Below the pieces are notes generated by a model that was not told the origin of the DNA, did no database searches, and worked only from the letters and a program-made list of their open reading frames with translations. Below, one piece after another: positions 1 to 6,542 of a stretch of DNA of 7,798 bases. The stretch comes from Acidobacteriota bacterium (GTDB lineage: Bacteria > Acidobacteriota > UBA6911 > RPQK01): the NCBI GenBank assembly GCA_003819755.1, contig RPQK01000344.1, forward strand, positions 1-7,798, written 5' to 3'. Within the stretch, counting starts at the first letter, position 1. Every line of letters starts with the position of its first letter. The position numbers and the translations under genes were made by a program.

Positions 1-68
1 CCCTCGAACATCTGACAAGAGCCGGTTGAAATAAATTGAACCAAATTCAAATATCACTACTAATTACA

Positions 69-98
69 GCCGCGCAGAACCAAACTTGCACGCGCGGC
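69..98. repeat. Small GC-only inverted repeat downstream of purL
   Basis: Two perfect 7-base arms, GCCGCGC at 69-75 and GCGCGGC at 92-98, enclose a 16-base loop. It lies about 160 bases past the purL stop in the direction of purL transcription. A GC-only stem could help end the purL transcript, but the bases beyond it on the minus strand are only moderately T-rich and have no U-run, so it does not qualify as a classical intrinsic terminator. A 7-base match in GC-rich DNA could also be chance. Confidence 0.3.
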
Positions 99-106
99 GC
101 GATCAA

Positions 107-124
107 GTGTTACGGTTGTAACAC
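107..124. repeat. Small inverted repeat abutting the large hairpin
   Basis: Arms GTGTTAC (107-113) and GTAACAC (118-124) are perfect complements around the tetraloop GGTT. The last three bases of the right arm are also the first three of the outer stem of the large palindrome at 122-242, so the two folds compete for those bases. No U-tract follows on either strand. Function unknown. Confidence 0.4.
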
Positions 125-242
125 GAATTACACGAATTCAAAGGACCTCAAAGACCTCAAAGACCTCAAGGACAAAGCAACAGTCACCGTCCTTGAGGTC
201 TTTGAGGTCCTTGAGGTCCTTTGAATGTTCGTGTAATTCGTG
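122..242. repeat. Long near-perfect palindrome built of 9-10 bp tandem units
   Basis: The left arm (122-173, 52 bases) and right arm (189-242, 54 bases) are reverse complements apart from a two-base bulge (TG at 226-227) and one A/C mismatch (152 against 210). The loop is 15 bases (174-188). The arms are composite. The outer part is a 9-bp unit CACGAATTA followed by a partial copy. The inner part is about four copies of a GACCTCAAA-type unit, alternating AAAGGACCT and AAAGACCT forms. The palindrome ends 14 bases beyond the purL stop, so purL mRNA would carry it in its 3' region. No U-tract follows in either direction, so it is not a canonical terminator; a role in 3'-end stability is inference. 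Short open frames across it (KDL or LEV peptide repeats) are artefacts of the units. Confidence 0.9.
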
Positions 243-256
243 GATAAAAAAGCTGT

Positions 257-3200
257 TTACTTCCGTTCGCACCATTCCCGCGCGTTCTGGAAGATCCGCA
301 GCCACGGAGAGGCTTTCACATCGGATTTCCATGATTCCGGCATCCAGGGCCACTGCCACTTCAGATAGGCACGCTCGGGGTGCGGCATGAGCGCGAAATG
401 CCTCCCGTCCTCCGAGCAGAAACCGGCGATGCCCAGTGGAGATCCATTCGGGTTGAACGGGTACTTGTCGGTCGGATTGCCTTGATCGTCAACGAAAACG
501 ACGGGAGCCAGTTGCTTCGCCCGGGCCTCGTCGAGCACCGCAGGGTCCGGGCAATGCAACCGCCCTTCCCCGTGCGCCACCCAGATGCCGACGCGCGAAC
601 CTTCCATTCCCCGCAACATGATCGCGGGGCTCGGTTGGATGGAAAGTGTCACCCAGCGTGACTCAAAACGGCCCGAACGATTCCGAATGAACCGAGGCTG
701 CTCGGTGTCCGGCAGCCCCCGGAACGGGATCCAGCCAAGCAGAGCCATCAGCTGGCAGCCGTTACAGACGCCGAGCGAGAATGCATCCGGGCGCTCGTAG
801 AAGGCGTCGAACATACTCTTTAATTCGGGATTGAACCGGATGATACCGGCCCAGCCCTTGGCGCTGTCGAGCACATCGGCATAGGAAAACCCGCCGACGA
901 AGGCGACTCCGCGGAAGTCGGCGAGATGGGCATCCCGATTGAGCAAATCGGTCATCGTGACATCCCAAGGCTCAAAACCGGCAGCGTAGAAAGCGGAGGT
1001 CATTTCGCGGTCCCCGTTGCTTCCTTCCTCCCGGATAATCGCCACTTTCGGCTTATCCTTTCTTTCCAGCAACAGGGCGGGCGTCTCGTGCGGTTCGAAA
1101 GTGAGAACATAGCTCCTGCCTGGCCGATCGTGACTCCCGGCCTGTTCCGACGCGCAGGCTGGGTCTGTCTGCTGAAGCTCGAGCCGGTCGCTGGTCGCCT
1201 CCCACCACTCCAGCAACTGTACAGTCGGGAGGTCGAGACAAACAGCTGCTTCGTCCCGAATCTCGAGCCGCGGCTCTTCGCGGGTCTCGCCCAGTACGCG
1301 AGCGGAACACCGTTGTCTGTCGAGAATCTCGAGGATCCGCCGCTCAGCGCTCGGGAGATACTCGATTACGAGGCCTGCTTCTTCAGAGAACAAGGCGGAA
1401 AATCGGTCCCCCTCGGAGTCCAGACGCACGCACGCTCCGCACTTGCCTGCCATCAGCATCTCCGCGAGAGTCGTGACCAGTCCGCCGTCGCTTCGATCAT
1501 GGCCGGCCAGAAGGAGCTCTTCGTCGATCATCTGCTGCACCGCGATGAAAGTCCGCTTGAGCAGGTCCGCATCGTCGAGGTCGGGACACTGGTCGCCGAT
1601 CTGCGCGAAGGCCTGTGCCAGTGCCGAGCCGCCCAGCCGCCGGCGGCCGGGAGCCAGGTCGATAAGCATCAGGCGGCTCCTGCCTGGCTGCTTGACGTCC
1701 GGGGTGACCACCCTGGTTACGTCCGCCATGGAGGCGTAGGCTGAGACGACCACCTGGCCGGGTGCCTTCACGATTTCTTGTCCGACCTTGGCGGCCATCG
1801 AAAGACTGTCTTTTCCGCCGTCTGCGGCTATGCCGAGATGGACCATGGTGTCCCGGAGAGCGACGGCAGCATCGTAGAGCAAAGCGCCCTCTCCCGGCAG
1901 TTTGGCCGCCCACATCCAGTTCACGGAGCACTTGATGTGGGAAAGGTCGGTGATCCGCGCCCAGACCATGTTGGTAACGGCCTCAGCCACCGCCATTCGA
2001 GCGCCGGCCGCTGCGTCAACCATACCTTTGAGCGGTTGCTCTCCGATACTGATCGCCGCCCCGCTCTTCGAGAAATGGCTCTGGGCAATGATGGAAACAT
2101 CGGAAACCGGCAGTTGCAGCCGCCCGCAGCACTGTTGCCTGGCAATCAGCCCGGTGACCGACCGGTCGACCTTATGGACCAGGTACCCCTTTGATCCCAC
2201 GGAGGGCAAACGGAAAACAAGACGAAGCGCTTCGTCAATAGTTATCTCCGGGGGGAGCTGAAGCGGCTGCCTCGAGTCGGCAAGGTGTGAGAGCTGGAAA
2301 GATTTCTGCGGGATATTGCTCAAGATGGGCGCCAGCTCAAGATCAACCGGGGTCGTTTGGTTCAGTCGATCGTGAACGACGATCCGGCCGTCGCCCGTCA
2401 CCTCGCCCAGCATCTCGCAGTTCACCTTCTCACGCCGGCAGACAGCGAGAAGCTCGGGGAGCCGGTCGGGCCGGATCAGGAGAGCCGAACGTTCCTGGTA
2501 CTCGGCGCCCCAGATCTCCAGAACCGACATGGTCTTGTCCCCGACGGCCACATTGCGGATCTCGATCCGGCCGCCCACCGGTTCGACCAGCTCGGTTAGA
2601 ACGTTGCATGGCCCTCCGGCGCCCTGATCATGAATGCTGATGATCGGGTTCTGGTCGCCCATCTCAACGCAGGCGCGGATGACCCGGTTCATCTTCTGTT
2701 CCATCTCGGCATCGCCGCGCTGAACCGCGCTGAAATCGAGCTCTTCACGGTTCTCGCCCTGGATCATGCTCGAGGCGGCACCCCCGCCGATGCCGATTCG
2801 GTAGGCCGGCCCACCGATTTGGACAACGCACATGCCGGGCTCGGGCTTTCCCTTTTCCACATGCCTTCGATCAATCTGCCCGACCCCCCCGGTGAACATG
2901 ATTGGCTTGATCCACTCCCGGCGGTCGCCCCCCGGGAGTCGGACTCCGAACGATCGGACGAAGCCCTGAATCAACGGTTCTCCAAACTTGTTGCCGTAAT
3001 CGGAGGCGCCGTTGCTCTCTTCAATGAGAATCTGGAGAGGAGAGGCGAGGTTACCCGGATAGTCAAAGCCATCCGCCTCGCCAGGAATGGCGAACTCGCC
3101 AAGGTTCAGGTTGCCGACCCCGTATCCGGCTGTGCCTGCCACGAAGAGGGAACCTCGTCCGGTCGCATGCACGTCCCTAATCCGCCCGCCGGTTCCCGTC

Positions 3201-4066
3201 TCTGCGCCCGGAAAGGGGGCCACTCCGCTTGGAAAATTGTGGGTCTCGGCTGTGAAGATCAGGTCATACGGAACGCGAACCGACTGGAATCGGGAATGAC
3301 GGCCTGGTGCGGCTGGAAGGATCGTGACGATCTCGAAGCCGCGGATAGCGCTCGAGTTGTCACGGAAGGCGATCACGCTGTTCGCCGGATTGGCTGCGAG
3401 AGTCGATTTGATTATCCCGAATAGAGTTTCTGGTACGGGTCGCCCATCGATCGTGAGGCAGCCCTTAAAAAACCAGTGCCGCGAATGCTCGCTGTTCGCC
3501 TGGGCCAGCTGAAAGCATTCCACATTCGTCGGGTTCCGCCGGAACCGCTCGGTGAACAGCCGGAAGTAGAAATCTATATCCCAGGGATCCATACCGAATC
3601 CCATCTCCCGGTTGATCCGCTTCAAGGCGTCGACTCCCTGCTCAAGAAGCGGGACGTTGAACACCGGTTCAGGGAGAACGCCTGTTTCAAACGTTTCCAG
3701 GGGAGAAGGGTAAGGGCACTCGGTCATCCGATCGTGATGCTCCTTGATGAACCGCGCGTTGTCGCAATCGTCCGGAATGCGGTACCGGCGGGAACGTTCG
3801 AGCCGCGCGATCTGCTTCAGGCCGCACGAGTGGCAGATGCCGACGGCGTTGGTCGAAAAAGCAGTCTCAAAATTGAGCCGGGGCCCGATTTCGACGACCC
3901 GGCTGCGGCCGTTAACCATAGAATCGGCGGCAAATTTGTCCGGCTCGAAGGTTTCGGTGAGCAGCCAGCGCAGGATCTCCTGTTCGGAGGCAGTCAGGGG
4001 TGCGTCGGCCGCCACGTAGAAACACCTCTCGGTAGTCGGCCCGTCGACTCTGTAGAAGCGTTGCAT
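257..4066 (-). CDS. purL: Phosphoribosylformylglycinamidine synthase, large single-chain type (FGAM synthetase)
   Basis: This cytosolic enzyme makes FGAM from FGAR, ATP and glutamine in step 4 of purine synthesis. The 1269 residues match the large PurL family (about 1300), which fuses PurS-like, synthetase and glutaminase parts. Visible motifs: AETHNFPSG with GTGGRIRDVH (273-300), SNGASDYGNKFGEP (351-364), GGGAASS (427-433) and HDQGAGG (479-485) in the first synthetase half; GIAADGGKDS (745-754) and HDRSDGG (856-862) in the second. In the C-terminal glutaminase, GVCNGCQ carries the nucleophile Cys1101, and MPHPER gives His1229 and Glu1231. All key residues are present, so the gene looks intact. 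The frame stays open upstream to a TTG at 4144, but I chose ATG 4066 because GAGGGAG sits five bases before it and the protein then starts like the family; the extension would run into a repeat arm. The sequence resembles animal PFAS more than E. coli PurL. It is a lone gene, divergent from the E1 operon. Confidence 0.97.
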   Translation of the reverse strand: MQRFYRVDGPTTERCFYVAADAPLTASEQEILRWLLTETFEPDKFAADSMVNGRSRVVEIGPRLNFETAFSTNAVGICHSCGLKQIARLERSRRYRIPDDCDNARFIKEHHDRMTECPYPSPLETFETGVLPEPVFNVPLLEQGVDALKRINREMGFGMDPWDIDFYFRLFTERFRRNPTNVECFQLAQANSEHSRHWFFKGCLTIDGRPVPETLFGIIKSTLAANPANSVIAFRDNSSAIRGFEIVTILPAAPGRHSRFQSVRVPYDLIFTAETHNFPSGVAPFPGAETGTGGRIRDVHATGRGSLFVAGTAGYGVGNLNLGEFAIPGEADGFDYPGNLASPLQILIEESNGASDYGNKFGEPLIQGFVRSFGVRLPGGDRREWIKPIMFTGGVGQIDRRHVEKGKPEPGMCVVQIGGPAYRIGIGGGAASSMIQGENREELDFSAVQRGDAEMEQKMNRVIRACVEMGDQNPIISIHDQGAGGPCNVLTELVEPVGGRIEIRNVAVGDKTMSVLEIWGAEYQERSALLIRPDRLPELLAVCRREKVNCEMLGEVTGDGRIVVHDRLNQTTPVDLELAPILSNIPQKSFQLSHLADSRQPLQLPPEITIDEALRLVFRLPSVGSKGYLVHKVDRSVTGLIARQQCCGRLQLPVSDVSIIAQSHFSKSGAAISIGEQPLKGMVDAAAGARMAVAEAVTNMVWARITDLSHIKCSVNWMWAAKLPGEGALLYDAAVALRDTMVHLGIAADGGKDSLSMAAKVGQEIVKAPGQVVVSAYASMADVTRVVTPDVKQPGRSRLMLIDLAPGRRRLGGSALAQAFAQIGDQCPDLDDADLLKRTFIAVQQMIDEELLLAGHDRSDGGLVTTLAEMLMAGKCGACVRLDSEGDRFSALFSEEAGLVIEYLPSAERRILEILDRQRCSARVLGETREEPRLEIRDEAAVCLDLPTVQLLEWWEATSDRLELQQTDPACASEQAGSHDRPGRSYVLTFEPHETPALLLERKDKPKVAIIREEGSNGDREMTSAFYAAGFEPWDVTMTDLLNRDAHLADFRGVAFVGGFSYADVLDSAKGWAGIIRFNPELKSMFDAFYERPDAFSLGVCNGCQLMALLGWIPFRGLPDTEQPRFIRNRSGRFESRWVTLSIQPSPAIMLRGMEGSRVGIWVAHGEGRLHCPDPAVLDEARAKQLAPVVFVDDQGNPTDKYPFNPNGSPLGIAGFCSEDGRHFALMPHPERAYLKWQWPWMPESWKSDVKASPWLRIFQNAREWCERK

Positions 4067-4071
4067 GGATT

Positions 4072-4078
4072 CTCCCTC
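4072..4078 (-). promoter_or_regulatory. Ribosome binding site of purL
   Basis: On the minus strand GAGGGAG ends five bases before ATG 4066. It is the best Shine-Dalgarno match near any in-frame start of this gene. It decides between 4066 and the upstream TTG at 4144, whose leader would consist of repeat sequence. Confidence 0.75.
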
Positions 4079-4121
4079 GAAGGCATAAGCATACCGCAGC
4101 GGTCTGCCAGCATGCGACCCG

Positions 4122-4200
4122 GTAAGGGACAACAAGGGACACAAGGGACCAGCTGATGTCCGGTCGCTTCTGTCCCTTGTGTCCCTTGTGTCCCTTTTAC
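4122..4200. repeat. Hairpin of 9-bp tandem units in the divergent purL/E1 control region
   Basis: The left arm 4122-4149 contains three GGGAC blocks spaced by ACAA or AACAA. The right arm 4172-4200 is its reverse complement. The inner 18 pairs (4132-4149 with 4172-4189) are perfect; outside them are a one-base bulge, five more pairs, a two-base bulge and four GTAA/TTAC pairs. The loop is 22 bases (4150-4171). The unit is GGGACACAA, different from the unit of the 122-242 palindrome. The left arm begins 55 bases upstream of the purL start and the right arm ends 48 bases before the preferred E1 start, so the structure cannot be a shared 3' terminator. It must overlap or border both promoters or leaders. 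Confidence 0.9.
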
Positions 4201-4211
4201 AGGTGAATTGT

Positions 4212-4217
4212 TAGAAT
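4212..4217 (+). promoter_or_regulatory. Possible -10 element for the E1-E2 operon
   Basis: TAGAAT matches five of six bases of the sigma-70 -10 consensus. It would put the transcript start near 4224, leaving a leader of about 25 bases that contains the TAAGGA ribosome binding site of ATG 4249. No good -35 box lies 16-18 bases upstream, because that stretch is the right arm of the hairpin; the nearest is TTGTGT at 4186-4191 with a 20-base spacer. If real, the element rules out the alternative ATG at 4216, with which it overlaps. The call is weak. Confidence 0.25.
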
Positions 4218-4235
4218 GCCGAAGAAAAGTCTTGA

Positions 4236-4241
4236 TAAGGA
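4236..4241 (+). promoter_or_regulatory. Ribosome binding site of the fused E1 gene
   Basis: TAAGGA lies seven bases before ATG 4249. The competing in-frame ATG at 4216 has only AGGTG ten bases upstream. This site is the main reason for preferring the later start, which shortens the protein by 11 residues. Confidence 0.55.
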
Positions 4242-4248
4242 TGACTAC

Positions 4249-6534
4249 ATGTCCGCTTATTTGAGTAATTCCCGACCCGATTTTCAGCCTTTCACGATTC
4301 ATTGCGAGGACATTCCCGCCTATCGTTTTTCCGGCAGTCTCCGAACCGAGCTCGAATCCGGCCGGCTAACCGACAAGCAGGCGTTGGAGCTGCTCGAGGA
4401 CATGCTGATGGTGCGTGAAGTCGAGGAAATGATTGTCCGTCTGCGTTCCGGCGCTTATGAGCCGATTCGAGACTTCAACTACCGAGGCCCGACGCATGTT
4501 TCGGTGGGCCAGGAAGCGAGCTCGGTGGGCGCCTGCAGCGCCTTGAACCACCTTGACCGCATCACCACCACTCATCGCGGTCACGGAGACAGCGTCGCGC
4601 GCGGGTGTGCCGCAATCCGCCGAATGACGGAGGATCAGCTTCGGCTCAGACTCCCCGACTCCCCCGCCGCTTCACGTAATCTGCTCGTGGAAGAGGCGTT
4701 GACCGATCACATCTATCGAACGATTGCTGAACTGTTCGGCAAAGAGGACGGCTACTGTAAAGGCCGCGGCGGGAGCATGCACATCGCGGACTTCTCGGTC
4801 GGGCACCTGGGCGCCAATGCGATCGTTGGCGGAAATGTCCCGATCGCGACCGGGGCCGCGCTCGGTCTGCGTTACCTCAGAACAGGAGGAGTTGTTTGCT
4901 GTTTCGCGGGTGACGGCGCCTACTCCAACGGCGTGGTTCTTGAATCGGTAAATTTCGCCGCCCAGGCCCAGTTCACCAACGAGATCTCCGAGAGCGGGTC
5001 GTTCGGCCTTCCGATTGTTTTCCTGGTAATGAACAATCACTACGGTATGACTGGCCGGGCTGACAACGAGGTGACAGGAATCGCTCACCTGGCCCGCCGG
5101 GCCGCCGGCTTTGCCGACAACAACATGCACGCCGAGACCGTCAACGGAATGGACGTCCTGGCCGTTCGCGACGCCGTGCTGCGGGCGGCGGAAGGATGCA
5201 GGCGAGGACTTGGCCCGTATTTCCTGGAGCTCAACACCTACCGCTACTACGGGCATTCCTTGAGCGATCCTCGAAACGAGTACCGAATGCGCGAGGAAGA
5301 GGCCGCCTGGCGTCAGGTCGACCCGGTCGAGGCCTTCAAAAAGCAGCTTCTCGAGTGCCGCCTGTTCGACGACGAGGCGCTGCGGCAGCTGGAAGCCTGC
5401 GTGAGAGAGAGGAATGCCTGCGCCGCCATCCGGGCTGCCAAGGCGGCGGATCCGGATCCCCGCGACGTGATCCGGTACATGTACACGTCGACGGTCGCGA
5501 AGGAGGTTCCGCCGCCTTTTGATCGTGTCGAGGTCAAGGAGCCTCTTTCAATTAAGCGAGTAAATGGCGAGCTGACCTACCGCGACGCGATCAAAGAGGC
5601 GCTTTACGAAGAGATGAAACGCGACTCCCGCGTTTTGTTTTACGGAGAGGACGTGGCCGATTACGGGGGCGCGTTTAAGGTGACCAAAGGGCTCCTGGAG
5701 GCTTTCGGGCGCGATCGTGTGTTCAACACCCCGATTTCGGAGGCGGTGATCTGCGGAACCGGAGTCGGCGCGGCGATGCTCGGCCTCCGCCCTGTGGTGG
5801 AGCTGATGTACATGGACTTCACCCTGATGGCTTCGGACCAGATCAGCAACCAGGCGGCCAAATGGCACTACATGTCGGGCGGCCAGTACGAGGTGCCGCT
5901 CGTCATTCGGGTATCGGTTGGAGGGGGCAAGGGCTATGGCGGCCAGCATTCACAGACCCTGGAAACTGTTTTTGCTCACATTCCGGGCCTCTACATCGTC
6001 TATCCGTCCACTCCGGCGGACGCCAAGGGGCTGCTGAAATCGTCGATCCGCGACAACAACCCGGTCATGTATGTGGAATCGCAGCTCTTGTATGGTCTCA
6101 AGGGTCCGGTGCCGGAAGGAGACTACGTGGTTCCGCTCGGCAAGTCAGACGTGAAGAGGAAAGGGAAGGACATTACGCTCGTGGCCTGGGGGCCGGCCGT
6201 CATCGATTCCCTCAAAGCCGCCGACCGGCTGGCTGAATCCGGCATCAGCGCCGAGGTTGTCGATCTGCGCTGCCTTGTACCGCTCGACATGGAGCCGGTT
6301 TTGAGATCGGTCGAGAAGACGGGCCGCTGCGTGGTGTCGAGCCAGTGTGTCCACATCGGCAGTTTCACAGCTGAGATCGCCGCGAGGATTCAGGAGGAGG
6401 TCTTCGATTACCTGGATGCCCCGGTGCTGCGCGTTGACGCGAAAGACGGGATTGCCCCGCAGTCGCACATTCTCGAAGAAGTGTTTCTCCCGAGTGCGGA
6501 GAGCATTTTTCAGGCGGCCAAATCGATATTGTGA
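4249..6534 (+). CDS. 2-oxoacid (probably pyruvate) dehydrogenase E1, alpha and beta subunits fused
   Basis: A thiamine-diphosphate E1 that decarboxylates a 2-oxoacid and acylates the lipoyl group of E2 in the cytosol. At 761 residues it is an alpha-like half (about 45-410) joined by a short linker to a beta half (about 440-761); most bacteria encode these separately. Alpha half: THRGHGDSVARG (108-119), GYCKGRGGSMH (168-178), GDGAYSNG (221-228) with NN (262-263) as the thiamine-diphosphate/Mg site, and YRYYGHSLSDP (331-341), which matches the phosphorylation-loop region of PDH E1 alpha. Beta half: PISEAV with Glu498, the residue that contacts the cofactor aminopyrimidine, YMSGGQ (541-546) and GQHSQ with His567. 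Two stretches exceed classical E1 alpha: about 35 residues near 121-158, and about 12 residues inside the GDG-to-NN motif (near 240-252). YMSGG and the loop favour pyruvate; acetoin or branched-chain substrates are not excluded. The alternative ATG 4216 would add 11 residues. The E2 gene follows after 8 bases. Confidence 0.93.
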   Translation: MSAYLSNSRPDFQPFTIHCEDIPAYRFSGSLRTELESGRLTDKQALELLEDMLMVREVEEMIVRLRSGAYEPIRDFNYRGPTHVSVGQEASSVGACSALNHLDRITTTHRGHGDSVARGCAAIRRMTEDQLRLRLPDSPAASRNLLVEEALTDHIYRTIAELFGKEDGYCKGRGGSMHIADFSVGHLGANAIVGGNVPIATGAALGLRYLRTGGVVCCFAGDGAYSNGVVLESVNFAAQAQFTNEISESGSFGLPIVFLVMNNHYGMTGRADNEVTGIAHLARRAAGFADNNMHAETVNGMDVLAVRDAVLRAAEGCRRGLGPYFLELNTYRYYGHSLSDPRNEYRMREEEAAWRQVDPVEAFKKQLLECRLFDDEALRQLEACVRERNACAAIRAAKAADPDPRDVIRYMYTSTVAKEVPPPFDRVEVKEPLSIKRVNGELTYRDAIKEALYEEMKRDSRVLFYGEDVADYGGAFKVTKGLLEAFGRDRVFNTPISEAVICGTGVGAAMLGLRPVVELMYMDFTLMASDQISNQAAKWHYMSGGQYEVPLVIRVSVGGGKGYGGQHSQTLETVFAHIPGLYIVYPSTPADAKGLLKSSIRDNNPVMYVESQLLYGLKGPVPEGDYVVPLGKSDVKRKGKDITLVAWGPAVIDSLKAADRLAESGISAEVVDLRCLVPLDMEPVLRSVEKTGRCVVSSQCVHIGSFTAEIAARIQEEVFDYLDAPVLRVDAKDGIAPQSHILEEVFLPSAESIFQAAKSIL

Positions 6535-6539
6535 GGGAG
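6533..6539 (+). promoter_or_regulatory. Ribosome binding site of E2, overlapping the E1 stop
   Basis: GAGGGAG begins inside the TGA stop of E1 (6532-6534) and precedes ATG 6543 by three bases (six from the GAGG core). Its position implies translational coupling of E2 to E1. It favours ATG 6543 over the overlapping GTG at 6531, which would add only four residues (MRER) before the typical MANPIVMPKLG start. Confidence 0.6.
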
Positions 6540-6542
6540 AGG

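Noticed and set aside
36..224. Short plus-strand frame with KDLKDL and LEVFEVLEVL repeats
   Set aside because: The peptide repeats come from the tandem DNA units of the palindrome (a 9-bp unit gives a 3-residue repeat). There is no convincing ribosome site and no domain.
122..242. Intrinsic terminator or CRISPR array
   Set aside because: No U-tract follows the stem on either strand, and the units are contiguous with no unique spacers.
926..1744. Long plus-strand open frame of 272 codons inside purL
   Set aside because: It is antisense to strongly conserved purL coding sequence, has no family resemblance, and long antisense frames are common in GC-rich genes. The same holds for 2630-3424 and 3476-4156.
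4067..4144. Extension of purL to an upstream TTG, adding 26 residues
   Set aside because: The extra residues are coded partly by the hairpin arm, the family starts near the MQRFYR residues, and GAGGGAG is well placed for ATG 4066.
4216..4248. Earlier in-frame ATG of the E1 gene
   Set aside because: It has a weak, distant AGGTG and lies under a possible -10 box, while ATG 4249 has TAAGGA at good spacing. It is not fully excluded; the difference is 11 residues.
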